A stretch of DNA of 64,000 bases from Adiantum capillus-veneris (taxonomy: Eukaryota > Streptophyta > Polypodiopsida > Polypodiales > Pteridaceae), in contig CM043953.1 of NCBI GenBank assembly GCA_014529385.2, forward strand, positions 63,113,872 to 63,177,871, in the 5' to 3' direction. The notes beneath the pieces were generated by a model. It was not told the DNA's origin. It ran no database searches and saw nothing but the letters and a program-made list of their open reading frames with translations. The position numbers were made by a program, and so were the translations under genes. This document shows positions 53,600-64,000 of this stretch, one piece after another; position 1 is the first letter of the stretch, and every line of letters begins with the position of its first letter.

Positions 53600-56500
53600 C
53601 CACACCAAGCTAGCTCCTCCCCCTTCTCTCACCTCCATTACAACATGAAACAAGATTCTACTCCTTCTACTTTCATTCACTCGCACTACATGGAAACCTC
53701 TACTCCCGAAGGTGGAAAAAGCATCAACTCACATGACTTGCATACCACAAGAACAGGAGGTGTGAATATTGCATGGGCATTGCAAGGATTCATCTCCAAC
53801 ATAAAGATAGAATGGTGAGAAAACTACCCTTGTAGCTTACATTCAGAGCTTAAGATCATCTCCATCTTTAAGTTTATCATGCTGGAGGGAATTAAACCTC
53901 TTTATGTCTTTCAATGTTTAGGCTTCGCGCCTCATAACATTGGGTGGTGCTATTTTGTTGATGGATTTGGTGCGCCATCTATCGTTTTGTAGCATGTGAT
54001 TGAGTCTCACAATGTAAGTAAGTTGTGTTATCTATGGAAAGTCATCAAAGATTTTTCTTATAATTATTCTTTGTATAGTTGTCATTAGATTATTAGAATG
54101 ATATCATTTTGTACTTTATAACTTTGTGCTCACATAATCGGTTGTTTACTTACAGAGTCAACTTGTTTTGAGAGGACATGAGCAAGCAACCACGTGCAGA
54201 GATGGAAATCACCCTATTTTTGTTCCGTGAGGAACCTTTCACTACCGTGTTAAAAGATTTTGATAAGAATAGTAGGATTTTTGTAGAATCTTGAACCATT
54301 AGGTACTCTCTAGGAGCTCTTAGAAAAGCCATCCCTATAGTACTACTATCTTCCCTACTGTCATAGACACACAAATACTCGTGTATATGAATCTCTAGAT
54401 GAGAAAGACAAATACTTGTAAGAGAAGCCTAACATCAACAACATTGTCTCCGTTTGTAATTATTTTTATGAGGCTGGATTCCTCTATAAATGCAATATAA
54501 ATATTTCTTTCTGTTAAATGGTGTCGCACTGAGTGAGAGTATTTAATTTAGATTATTGGAGTTTCATACAGATTTGAGAAATATTTTTGATTTTTATGGA
54601 TATTTCGATTTACCTGTAAGATGTTTGAAGTTTCAAGTCTTGATCATTCCACATGAAGAAATTTATGCAATATTTTGATTTCAGCTTAATCACTAATGGT
54701 TACTCTTATTAAGTGGATCATAACCTTTGTCAAGATGTCCTCATTTGGGGATGTTGAATATATATCAATAGCAACATTTCAAAAGTTGAGAAAGCTAAAT
54801 TCTCGCTTTCCAAAATGTTATTGTTTCCATACTATGCCTATGCCAAGCTTGACTTAGAGAAATGACAACTTGAGATGGAGGTGTAGATATATAGGGGTGA
54901 CTTATTATTGATTCTTGTTTCATCATATATATTATAAAGCCTTTGAGTTTCCACCTTTTTGAGTAGTGTTGACAAGTTTTTGGTATCAAACCTTCTTAAA
55001 TATCCCTATTCATTCGTTATTGGTAGCTATTTATTTGGTATTGCTAAAGATCATACCAATAGCTATCACCTTGTGAACTTAATTGTTGAGTTGTGGATTT
55101 GATTTTTACTATGTAGCTCATTTGGATAGAGAAAGTGTAAACATAAATTATAGATACATGCATTGTTAACATAGAAGATATGTATCACTCGAACCTATAT
55201 AACTGCTAATCAAGAAACCTTTGGTTGGATACTATAACAATAGGGGTCACATGTGGTTTCAAATACCAAAGAAATGGCTTAACCAAAACATTCCCAAGAA
55301 CACGAGGTGAACACAAGTAAAAATTGGCTCTTTGTTTGGTTGATTTCTAGTGCTAAATGTTCTGAGTGCACAAAATTTGTGAGGCCTTTGACCTTGGGAG
55401 TTCACTAAAGTATATGTAACATAGCACATGTGTTCAACAGAACGGAATTTATATTCTTGTAAAGTTATAGAGACATGTGTAGGTAAGGCCTATAAGGGCT
55501 ACTTTCAATCCATTGTGGTGAACGCACATGATATAGGAAAATTTTACATAGTGAATACTCCGGACATCAAACACTACAACTCTATCTCATGGCCATACAT
55601 TAAAACAAAGCCCCTATTTGTCATTTTGAAGCCCCAGGGACCCTCAACAAGAGGGACCACAACGGTGCGTAGAATGACCATCGAGGGACAAATAGGGACC
55701 AAGATATTTCCAAGAACAGGGGATGTACACAAGGAAGTAAAAAAATGGTTGATAAGCATGATACAAGGTTTAGGTATCTGCAATTTGGGGGGGGTGAGGG
55801 GGGGGGTTGCTATGAACACATTAAACTGCCTAGTTCTATCTCATGGCCATGCATTAAAAAAATCTTGTACTTGTCATTTTAGGGCCCCAAGGACCCTCAA
55901 CAAGAGGGGCCACAAGGGCGCGCAAACTGACCATCCAAAATGACAAGTACAATATTTTTTTTGATGCATGGCCATAATTCAAGTGGTCAATTTTGGATGG
56001 CCATTCAAGTGGTCTGTTTTTTTTTTAGGTTTTTTTTAAAAAAAATAAAAGTGTTGAACTTTTAGGCTGTTTTCAAGAGCTTCTAGTGTTCAATTGGCTC
56101 CGAATCTGTCTGGGCTTGTCTCACATAAATTTGTTCATCTCGTCGCACTCTTTGACCATCGTGTGATGCAAAAAAACCATATCCTACTCGAATTCTAAAA
56201 AAATTAACGTGCAAGTTGGCAATTTCTTAAAAAATGATGTAAAACATATATTTCTTACTTTTTCCTTAATCTACGGGCTCGAACGAGCATTAAAACCATG
56301 GAATCTGAAAATACTCAGAGAACCAATGTTTTTTATTGTGTTAAGGATTGCATTTCCTACATACAAAACTTTCTCAAAATCTCACCCTAACACCTTCAAA
56401 AGTGGCTTCCAAGGAATGCCCTCGATAAAAAATTGAAACTGAAGGAAAACAATCAGAATGAACTCCTAGATTGTGTACAAACTTTAAAATAACCAAAATT

Positions 56501-57700
56501 TCCTTTTTTAAAAAAGTTATTGCTAAAAATTTGAAAATAGACCACCCTTGGACTTCCCACAATGATAGAAATTAAAGGGTTCAAGGAGAGGTCTGGTGTC
56601 ACAAGTGCATGGTAGGAATCTAATCGAGGTTTATTCCGTCAAGATCTCTTATACTTTATTATGTCTTCTCATGTACAATCTTACCAAACAAAAACAAACT
56701 TACACTTTAAATGACTACAAATCTTATTTAACTTATCAAATAGTTTAAAATATGGTAGACCTAGAGTGCTCTTACACATCAACAAACAAAAAAGTCCAAA
56801 TTTCTTCTCATTAACTTTGATAAACATACATCTGTGAACAACTTCCAAGGAGTAGTGCGGTCATAGTTCTTACATCCATTCCATGACATGGTATGCTCAT
56901 GGGGTGACCTATCACATAAAAATATCTTTGGTAGGAGTGCCCTCATGTTAGGAAAGGGTGTGTTGCTGCTGATGAAAAGTTTTTGCATTGTCCTACTAGG
57001 GATCTCTCCATGTTAGCATAATGATTTTTGGTGTAGTGGGAGCCACATTGCCGCTGAGGAGAGCTTTGTGCCACCGTAAAAGCTTCATCTTATGCCAGTT
57101 CCTTGAGCCATTCTTGCAAACAAAACCACTCAACTAGCATAGCAAGAGGTCACCTTGTAACAAAAACATGTATGAATTCAACATTTGCAAGCTATATAAT
57201 AAAGACACTTGTTAAGTATATGTTGTATAAATTTGCAAGTATTTCTATCTAACTGGGAATAAACAATCCTAAAATATACATTAGGATGAGATTACCACCC
57301 CTAATAAGCATGGATTTGAAGCACCTACCTACAAGATGTAACAAAGAAGACTGTTTTAGAGGAAAAGTGGTGACCCTTGGCCTCTCTAACTTGCAGCCTT
57401 TCACTATTTGTGCATAAAAGCAACCTTGTGCCAAGCACTACAAAACAAGTAGAGGCAACACCTTAAACTTCAAAGTTTAGGGTTTAGGGAACACAATCAA
57501 AAGTAAGAAGTATATTGTTACCTTGCATAAAGGGGTGTTTTATTCAAATATGTGATGGTATTGGCAAGATATTGAAGAACGATCAACATTCATCTCATCG
57601 ATGGTACGATGTTCCTGGGATGACCTCTACTCACCCTCACCTGAGGCCTTCGGTGCAAACGTTGCGAACAAGCAAATATGTATGCAAATATGTATGCATA
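53600..57700. other. AT-rich non-coding interior of the leader of H
   Basis: No recognisable coding sequence. It contains the duplicated block and hairpin at 55260-55980 and a short TTTAGGGTTTAGGG telomere-like motif near 57477-57490. If it is a later insertion, I found no target duplication for it. Confidence 0.4.
55260..55980. repeat. Local duplications and a hairpin
   Basis: TCTATCTCATGGCCAT.CATT, TTGTCATTTT..GGCCCCA and CCCTCAACAAGAGGG recur at 55578-55660 and 55830-55905. A further block, CC(A/C)AGAACA(C/G)G(A/G)GGTG, recurs at about 55290 and 55710. At 55843-55880 and 55937-55975 a 36-bp imperfect inverted repeat (AAAATGACAAGTACAA arm) could form a hairpin. Confidence 0.6.
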
Positions 57701-57734
57701 CGATTTGTGATGTCCTTGAGCACCATGGTAGCTG

Positions 57735-57960
57735 TTGCATGAGAAAGCAAAGGATGAAAAGAGAGAGGGGGGAGGGAGAGAGAGGAACATGGGAGGAGAC
57801 AAGGGGGTAGTGGGGGAGAGAGAGAGGGAGTGGAGAAGGAGGAGAGAAGGGAACAGTGGGGGGGAGGGAGAGAGAGAGGAGGAGGAGGAGGAGAGAAGGG
57901 GGCAGAGAGGGAGAGGAGAGGGAGAAAGAAGGGAGGTGGAAGAGAGAAGAAAGGTTTTTT
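57735..57960. repeat. GA-rich purine tract
   Basis: About 220 bp are almost wholly purine on the plus strand (GAGAGGGA...AGGAGG). Open frames with Arg/Glu/Gly-rich products here are artefacts of composition. Confidence 0.85.
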
Positions 57961-58618
57961 TTTGGGGGGGAGTTTTTTTTTTTAAATTGGACTTTTAGTG
58001 CTTGTAAGTTTAAAAAAAGGTCAAAAAATACTTTTTTGATATGGATATATGTTGGGGGGGAGTTTTAAGACAAAAAAAAGTAAAAATAACTTTTTTTAAA
58101 AAAAATTCAAATTTTGACTCTTAGTGATCCACGTTTTTGATGATGTGGCCACACCTCTTTACTCCCTTCACTTTCAAAAAGCTAGAGAGAGAAGGTGACC
58201 TCCTAGGTCCACATCCTACATGTGTCTAAAAAAAAGGCTAGAAAAGCCTACTCAAAACTAGCTTCTTGAATGCCCTTGTCCCCTTAACCCTACACACAAT
58301 TAGCCTTAATCCCTAAAAATTAGGATTCCTTAAAAGGCCCATGCAAGGTTCATATTTCTCCTAATGTATCCTTCCACCACCTCTACCACTCCAACTCCTA
58401 CTCTCTACACCACAACTTAACTAATACCTAAAACTATCTAACTCTACCTGAGTCTACCTAAGTCGAAGGATCTAGGCCAGACACTCGCTCCCTAAACTCC
58501 TTCTAAGACCTAGAGAGTCCTCCACCCTCTGATCCTATCTAAATGTAAAACAAGACTCTAGCAATCCAGAGAATCCCTATCCTCAAGGACTAGTCTCGGT
58601 CACCTACCTAGGGTTTTC

Positions 58619-58637
58619 GTCCCCGGCAGCGGCGCCA
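58619..58637 (-). other. Primer-binding site of element H
   Basis: On the minus strand TGGCGCCGCTGCCGGGGAC begins one base after the LTR end (CA at 58640-58639). This closely resembles the TGGCGCCGTTGCCGGGGA primer site of many plant Ty3/gypsy elements. It fixes the orientation of H as minus and its 5' LTR at 58639-59565. Confidence 0.85.
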
Positions 58638-58638
58638 A

Positions 58639-59565
58639 TGTTGGCGGATACGCCGTGATGGACGCCAGTACAATGAGAACTCACCTAACAAGATTTGTCA
58701 GCTAAGGAAGAAGTTCTACCCGCAGGCATGTGGAAGCAAGCATAGGGTGTCAACCTACACTCGACTGACTCTTGATTACTTCCTACAGAGGTCTCTACCC
58801 AATGTCTAAGCTACAGCCTTCAGGAGTACATAAGAGGAGATTTCCTACAACGCTTTCAAGAGCCAAATACCCAATCAAACGTTCTCGAAATGCTACGAAA
58901 CTTGAAGGAAACCCTATTAACACCAATAGGTCTCTCTCCCTAAGGTCCATGAACCAAAACCCCAACCCTAAACACCCGATGCAAAATCATGTAGAATGTT
59001 TGGTCGAAATTTGTAGGTCGTCGTTTCCAAAAACTAAGTGCCTAATGTGTAGCTCTACTCAATGTGAACGCGTGGATATGCTGAAATGCGAAAACAGACA
59101 ACGTATGCTCATCGAATCACCAGATATAGCTCATGGGTCGAGCTCGCAAAGCTAGATCGTACACACGCAATGTAGGTGTTGGTGCGTAGCTCTCTTCGGG
59201 GGCAACACACTGCACTTCTTCGCACTCGATTCCGACCACCAGTGTGCGCGTAGCGTCAAGATAAAACTCTCACTCTCTCTCGTACACAGAGTACGCTCAC
59301 TCACACAGACAAAACTTATAAAATGACAAAGGTTTTTCTCATTAAGGTCAAAAGTGGTATAAATACCTTACAATCTCAAACCCTAATGTTCCAATTTAAC
59401 CATTCACTCAGTCTAAATATAAAAAATGGGATACAATCTGGAAGCTTCTGTAAGCCCCACTACTTACAAAGGTGAAATGACGGTTTTTCTTAATTAAAGA
59501 ATAATTACAAAAACTAATATCCTACCGGGCAATGATCCTCCATTGGGTGTGTCCAACTGCTAACA
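58639..59565 (-). repeat. 5' LTR of element H (927 bp)
   Basis: On the minus strand it starts TGTTAGCAGTTGGACAC (59565) and ends TATCCGCCAACA (58639). The part 58639-59410 matches the 3' LTR at 35181-35955. A TATA-like stretch is present in both (plus-strand TGGTATAAATACC, about 59355). Half of the palindrome of this element (ATGTAGAATGTTTGG; ACGTAGGATGTCTGG in the other LTR) occurs at about 58988. Confidence 0.85.
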
Positions 59566-59570
59566 ATTGG
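59566..59570. repeat. Right target-site duplication ATTGG of element H
   Basis: Matches 35176-35180; followed by TTGGACTCTAACAC, the direct continuation of family-G sequence. Confidence 0.9.
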
Positions 59571-60860
59571 TTGGACTCTAACACATCTCTATGATACGCT
59601 ATTGAGCTAAGTGGCACCTATGAAAAAGTGCTATATAAAATATAATCTATTGTCATACAGGGTGAGGTGTCATTTAGGAAATCCATCTCTATCTGAGAGT
59701 ACTATCCAAGTCAAGGGTGTTAACAAGAAAAAAACCACGGGTTTTGGAATCTGGCACACTTATGTCGGTTATGAAAATAGGGTTGTAGCTCAAGACTTTT
59801 TGGTCATGCTTGCTAGAACTATGGAGGATAATGTAAACCTAGGATGCACGTGGATGGTAGTCACCAAATGCAACTATTGATTGGGGGACTGGAAGTGTCA
59901 CAACACAAAAACCAACTCTTGGCCCTGCCATTCAAGCCATAGTCCCTAAGATATTGCCTCTTGAGGAAATAAACCCAAAACATTGCATGTCCAGGAGGTT
60001 GAACCATATGTCCCTATAGCCCAACTCTCTAAAGCTTCAACTTCTGTGGTTGAAACAAAAAATGAGACACACAAGACCCATCAAAATGTAACTAAGAAAA
60101 CATACAAATGGGTCCCTAAAGCTTCTTTTGAGCGACCATTGCTGACGCTAAAAAATAGAGCTTTGTAAGAGACGTCCCACTCGCTCCAAGAAATGTAAGA
60201 AACTATAGCGTTGGATTCCTTAACAACTATTGGAAGTCCAAGGCTACTATGAAGGGAATGATCAAATATGGGTGCCAGAATGTAAACTGTGTTCTTACCT
60301 ATCACTTGACCCATGTGAGTCAAATCTTGTAACGATAAAGCTGATTGAAGATCGTGGAAAGGGAAAGGTCATAGAACACTATACACCGGATCCGGAGCTA
60401 GTATGGGTACCCAAGTGAGAGAGGCTTGTTTTGCTCAACTCAAAATAGAAAAAAAAAATGAAGCTTCTTGCTCTTCATGTAGTTCATGTATGGAAATCAA
60501 AGCTTTGACACAACCTCCACCTACCATTGTACATATCCATAGGAACAAGAAAGAATTTGCATTTCCTATTGTAAGCTTACCATCTACAAAAACGTTGCAA
60601 ATAAAATCGTGAGAGAGTATCTTACCACCCATGCAACTAGATGAAATTCCTAGGGCGGTCAACAACTATTGGTCAAAGTCTTCACCGATGACGACTTGGA
60701 ACAATTGGTTTCAAAAGGTGACGACATCATTCCAAAAGGTATGATCTCCCCAAGGAAGAGGGGTGTGTTTGCTGACATCCATCATTCACTTGCTCCCCTC
60801 TTCAGCTTCCTCCTTGACCTCTCAATTTCCCAATCTTAGGGAATGTGTATAGATAGCCTT
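59571..60860 (+). pseudogene. Family G copy G2: post-integrase retropepsin-like domain and linker ORF
   Basis: Continues exactly where 35180 stopped. The retropepsin-like frame (59611-59880) gives YNLLSYRVRCHLGNPSLSES, TIQVKGVNKKKTTGFGIWH, YENRVVAQDFLVMLARTMED and NVNLGCTWMVV; the active-site D-T-G segment is lost to a deletion just before. The following linker reads LHVQEVEPYVPIAQLSKAST, TYKWVPKASF and ELVWVPK, then HIHRNKKEFAFPIVS. The block matches copy A and the left of G1. Frameshifts are frequent. At about 60632 it passes the site GCAACTAGATG that in G1 is occupied by the small LTR element. Confidence 0.65.
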
Positions 60861-60861
60861 A

Positions 60862-61398
60862 TACTCACAAAAACAAAAATAAAAAGTAAAAGAGAAAGAG
60901 CCACCAACCAAAAACTTGGAAACCTATAAGTTCCAATACATGACCAAAATCATAAAAACACATTGTGCACGTCATGACCTTTTGACATGACCGTTATAAT
61001 ATTTTCACACTAACCATCATCTATTTGTGTGTACATATATTTCTAGTATGCTAGATCATCCACTCCTACCTTGGGTGAGAGGTATCCTCTTTAATTTCTT
61101 CAAGTGTTTCACATAGTCTACCCGGTGCTTGCTTGTGAATGGGATCTGGTAGATATGATAGCATGTGAGAGGAATTTCAAGGAATTAGAATGGCTGATAC
61201 ATATCTTGACCACCACTGATCCATACTTAGTAGAGATCATCTCTCCCATTGCACAAGCCTACCCTTTTGACCAAGATGACTATAGACGTCTAGTGACCTT
61301 CTTAGTGAACATTTGTGCCTCTAATGATGAAGAAGATTTACATGATTACACGGATGGCACGTATGGTCTCATAGATGATGAATTTTTTTTCTCGACTT
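60862..61398 (+). mobile_element. 537-bp foreign segment within family G copy G2
   Basis: Between TAGATAGCC and TTAGCTCTTTGAGC copy G1 has about 80 bp of frame (MYKLYGDPEIF). G2 instead has 537 bp that match, in order, the minus-strand ORF at 19795-20261 (FHIVYPVLACEWDLVDMIAC; YPFDQDDYRRLVTFLVNICA). The segment stops at TTCTCGAC, before the polypurine tract of its parent sequence. No target duplication is seen, so replacement by recombination is likelier than insertion. Confidence 0.6.
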
Positions 61399-62797
61399 AG
61401 CTCTTTGAGCTTTCCTCAATGGAGAATTGAAAGTCGGGCTACCACAATTTGCATAGATGGATGGAGCTAAGAGGTGCCAATAGACGATGAACACTTAGAT
61501 CCACAACCCAACCTAGGTGAGAACTCTGTGGTTGAAATACCTGTTAAAAAGTTGGGACAATACTTTGAAGGTAATTAATCCAATACAACCATTCCAATCA
61601 CTACCAGGGGATTAACTGTGAAGGGAATCCTTGATGGTGGTGTTGGGGTTAGCATTGTGACTAAAAATTGATGGGAAACTATGGGAAGACCTCACCTTGG
61701 GACCACAAACATAATGGTAAAGATGACCAATGGAACTATTGTTAAACCTATTGGGATGCTAGAAGATCTCAAGATCAAGGTCTTTGGACACAAAATAAGG
61801 AATACCTTCATTGTTATGGATTTTTCCAAGCACACTATGTCATCTGAAATGATCTTAGGACTTCGTTTCATCAGGGAAGAAAAATGGTGCATGACTGGTC
61901 TAAAAACCATGCCTACTTGTTGTTCCAAGCTTCTGTCATTAGAGTTAATCTTGTAATTGGTTGGGCACATCCTTTAGGAAACAGATTTATAATTGATCAT
62001 AGATCTGACCCCACAGTTCACTCGGCCCCATTGCAGTATTGTTACACGTGTAAAATGGACACTGATGTTGGGGAAGATTCTCCTTATATGGATGTTCTAC
62101 CTCGGATGACTGAGTTTGACAATGTGGATTGGGTCCACCTAGCAGCAACCATAGATACTTGGGAAAATAGGGAGACGATATGGGTAACACCTTAGGGGGA
62201 TGAAATGCCACCACTCATACCTTTAAATATGGTAGGAGCAATACATATAGATTTTGATGGCCTACAAGATGAAAGCTTGACTGACATTGGAACCAGTAGC
62301 GTCTCACAAGACTATAACCCACACGATTTGGAGTCGGAATCATCAATTTAAATGGACTCTAAAGACAAAGAATTTGAGTTAAACCTTGGTGCAAATGAGG
62401 GGATAAACCATTCAGGATCTAGTGGTACCCTAGATAACAATATATCCTGGAGAGCAGAAGACACATGTAGCGATTCATCTTGTGACTCTTCACTAGAGAT
62501 TGGCCGTAATAAAAAATTAGACAAGAAGAGTAAGAGATATAAGAGGCGACCTTATCGAGAAAATTTGCGTGCTAGAATAAATGAAAAGAAATCTACCGCG
62601 GAATGGCTTAACTATATAGGGGCATGTGATGCTCATCGAAAGCTGGTAGATAACAGGGGTAAATACCTTCGTGCGTTATGTGGTGTAGTCCACAACCCAT
62701 TGAGATTGCACAGCTAGAGGATACAGAGAAACCAAAGTTGAGCCATACCGTAATAAGAAGACGACAAAATTGAGAGTTAGCTCAACAACAAAAGGAA
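61399..62797 (+). pseudogene. Family G copy G2: first protease and linker
   Basis: The protease reads GILDGGVGVSIVTKN, a TGA near 61672, then MGRPHLGTTNIMVKMTNGTI V, IRNTFIVMDFSKHTMSSEMI LG. As in G1 the active site is D-G-G. A shift near 61880 ends the ILG.PF motif. The linker then reads EFDNVDWVHLAATIDTWENR and, at 62352-62717, ISWRAEDTCSDSSCDSSLEI and WLNYIGACDAHRKLVDNRGK in one 121-codon frame. Homology to 30930-32240 is close along the whole length. Confidence 0.7.
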
Positions 62798-63975
62798 ATG
62801 AAAGTGAAATCACAGTCCACAGAACAAGAAGACCCCACAGACTTACACCCAACACCTGATCATTTCAAATCCTACACCACGAATGAGCGTAAGGTTTTGT
62901 ATACAAAGGCTCAAAGAAAACCTATCGATGGAAGCAATGGAGTCTATGATGGTCCATCAATAGTTGAGGAAATAGAGTTAGCAGACCTAGGAGAAGAGTC
63001 CAAACCTGTTTTCATTGCCCAAGATCTAACAGAGACTGAGGAGTATGTACTTAAAGAACTTCTCAAGGAATTCAAGGATATATTTGCTTGGACATATCAT
63101 GATATGAAAGGTGTTCCACCTTCCATGGTGCAACACACAATTACCATGAATGGCACGGCTAAACTAGTCCAGCAATGATCCTACCCAATGAATCGCAAGT
63201 AAGCGAAGATTGTTTAAGTAGAGATTGAAAAGCTTGTCAAATGCGGATTCATATACCCTATTGAGCACTCATAATATGGGTGTCTCCAATAGTTATTGTG
63301 CCAAAAAAGACTGGGAAACTCAAAGTGTGCGTGGATCTCAAAAAGGTCAATGCCACCACTAGAAGGGACCATTACCCCTTTCCATATTCAAAACAGGTGC
63401 TTGAAAGAGTTGCAGGGAAGGAAGCTTATAGCTTTTTAGATGGGTACTCTAGATACAATCAAATCAAAATTGCACTAGAGAACCAAGATAAAACGACCTT
63501 TATAACCAAATTCGGAGTGTTTGTATTTTGTGTTATGGCTTTTGGCTTAATCAATCTCCCTGCTACCTTCCAAAGATTAATAAACATTGCTTTCAGAGAA
63601 TATTTGAGGGAGTTTTGCGAAGCTTTCTTAGATGACCTTTGTGTTTATTTCTCTTGGAAAGAACATCTATCATGTTTCCGAAAAGTGTTTGAGAAGTGCA
63701 GATTGTATCACATCCCCTTAAACCCTTTCAAATGCCAATTTTGGGTTAAACATGGAGTCATTTTAGGGTATATAGTGTCCAAAAATGTGATTTCCATAGA
63801 TGAGAGAAAAATTAAGGCCAATGCTGATTTTCCACCACCTACAAACTATAGGATTTCCGGAGTGAAGAAATTTTGCTACTACCTTCTTGCCAACAAGTTT
63901 GTTTTCTATGTTGATCATCAAGCATTGTTGTATCTAGTAAATAAACCTTGTTCCATGGGAAGAATTACAAGATAG
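62798..63975 (+). pseudogene. Family G copy G2: reverse transcriptase joined to partial RNase H by an in-frame deletion
   Basis: A 126-codon frame (62798-63178) carries VLKELLKEFKDIFAWTYHDM. After stops, a 231-codon frame (63280-63975) holds the catalytic core: MSPIVIVPKKTGKLKVCVDL KKVNA, AYSFLDGYSRYNQIKIALEN, FCVMAFGLINLPATFQRLIN and the active-site FLDD in CEAFLDDLCVYFS. At ADFPPPTNY (about 63845) it jumps to VKKFCYYLLANKFVFYVDHQ ALL, the middle of RNase H. Compared with G1 about 345 bp are missing, including the first Asp and the Glu of RNase H, yet the frame is kept. The copy continues past the window edge. Confidence 0.75.
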
Positions 63976-64000
63976 TTGTTAATTCTTCTCGAGTTTGATT

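Larger units (their letters stand above)
53040..58400. repeat. Imperfect inverted repeats enclosing ~4 kb in the leader of H
   Basis: Sequence near 53060-53345 reappears reversed near 57990-58370. Examples are CATATTT(T/C)TCCTAATG with AACCTTAATCCC/TTAATCCC on each side, and GGTCAAAAA(A)TACTTTTTTGA on each side. Weaker CT-rich similarity extends inward to 53475 and 57730. The enclosed region (about 53.6-57.7 kb) is AT-rich with no protein-like frame. It could be a fold-back insertion or two opposite copies of leader sequence. The alignment was by eye. Confidence 0.45.
35181..59565 (-). mobile_element. Giant Ty3/gypsy-type retrotransposon H (24.4 kb), nested in family G
   Basis: Outer ends are TGTTAGC (35181) and GCTAACA (59559-59565), with ATTGG duplicated on both sides. 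Read on the minus strand the element has a 5' LTR (59565-58639), a primer site 1 bp away, a long leader, ORF1, gag, zinc knuckles, protease, reverse transcriptase, RNase H, integrase fused to a second retropepsin, a palindrome array, a coiled-coil ORF and a 3' LTR (35955-35181) lacking its first ~155 bp. Domain order protease-RT-RNase H-integrase is that of Ty3/gypsy. Size, long non-coding spacers and an extra 3' ORF recall the Tat/Ogre and Athila groups. Frameshifts and stops in most domains show that it is old or inactive. Part of the leader may itself hold later insertions. Confidence 0.85.

Noticed and set aside
57470-57495. Interstitial telomere repeat (TTTAGGGTTTAGGG)
   Set aside because: Only about two units, expected by chance in AT-rich DNA.
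57735-58068. Arg/Glu/Gly-rich ORFs near 57.8 kb
   Set aside because: Produced by a purine-only tract.

Overview
This window is intergenic DNA from a large, repeat-rich land-plant nuclear genome. It holds a plant-type CACTA (En/Spm) transposon, Ty3/gypsy elements resembling the plant Tat/Athila group, copia-like and gag-only LTR elements with initiator-Met primer sites, a decayed plant pentatricopeptide-repeat (PPR) copy and a fragment of a plant heavy-metal-associated isoprenylated protein. A fern or other non-seed plant is plausible from the style of the elements, but the sequence read here cannot prove it. I see no intact host gene, no RNA gene and no CRISPR array. Nearly every recognisable coding stretch belongs to a mobile element and carries at least one stop or frameshift.

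Layout. 1-6.8 kb: degenerate DNA with a reversed Ty3/gypsy tail (about 1.0-1.3 kb), a PPR pseudogene (1.55-2.46 kb, minus) and a 347-bp Harbinger/Tourist-like MITE with a TAA target duplication (4240-4586). 6804-14912: a complete CACTA transposon with 12-bp TIRs and a GTT target duplication. It carries a TNP2 transposase gene, a second transposase-type gene and a captured HIPP (metal-binding, isoprenylated) gene fragment. It sits inside another transposon-like reading frame that resumes at 14916. 16.0-17.5 kb: a Ty3/gypsy integrase remnant. 19.8-28.07 kb: a minus-strand Ty3/gypsy copy ('A' of family G) into which a gag-only LTR element (20262-26711) has inserted. The gag start of that element lies inside its LTR and is apparently spliced across the LTR/primer-site boundary. 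28.07-64.0 kb: plus-strand family-G sequence, interrupted at 28832-30572 by a small non-autonomous LTR element (target duplication GCAAC) and at 35181-59565 by a 24.4-kb minus-strand giant retrotransposon, 'H' (target duplication ATTGG).

Element H reads, on the minus strand: 5' LTR, primer-binding site, about 7 kb of leader containing palindromes, a 350-aa ORF of unknown function, gag, two zinc knuckles, protease, reverse transcriptase, RNase H, integrase fused to a second retropepsin-like domain, a 285-bp-periodic array of near-identical 26-bp palindromes, a long coiled-coil ORF, and a truncated 3' LTR. Copy A retains the uninterrupted sequence at the site where H landed, which confirms the nesting independently.

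The most unusual signals are: (1) the palindrome arrays on both sides of the coding core of H, where the palindromes stay almost invariant while the spacers diverge; (2) a second retropepsin-like domain downstream of integrase in both H and family G; (3) the HIPP capture by the CACTA element, with CxxC motif and CaaX-like C-terminus still readable; and (4) the gag-only element with a split gag. All similarities come from reading the sequence and from general knowledge of these families; no database search was possible.
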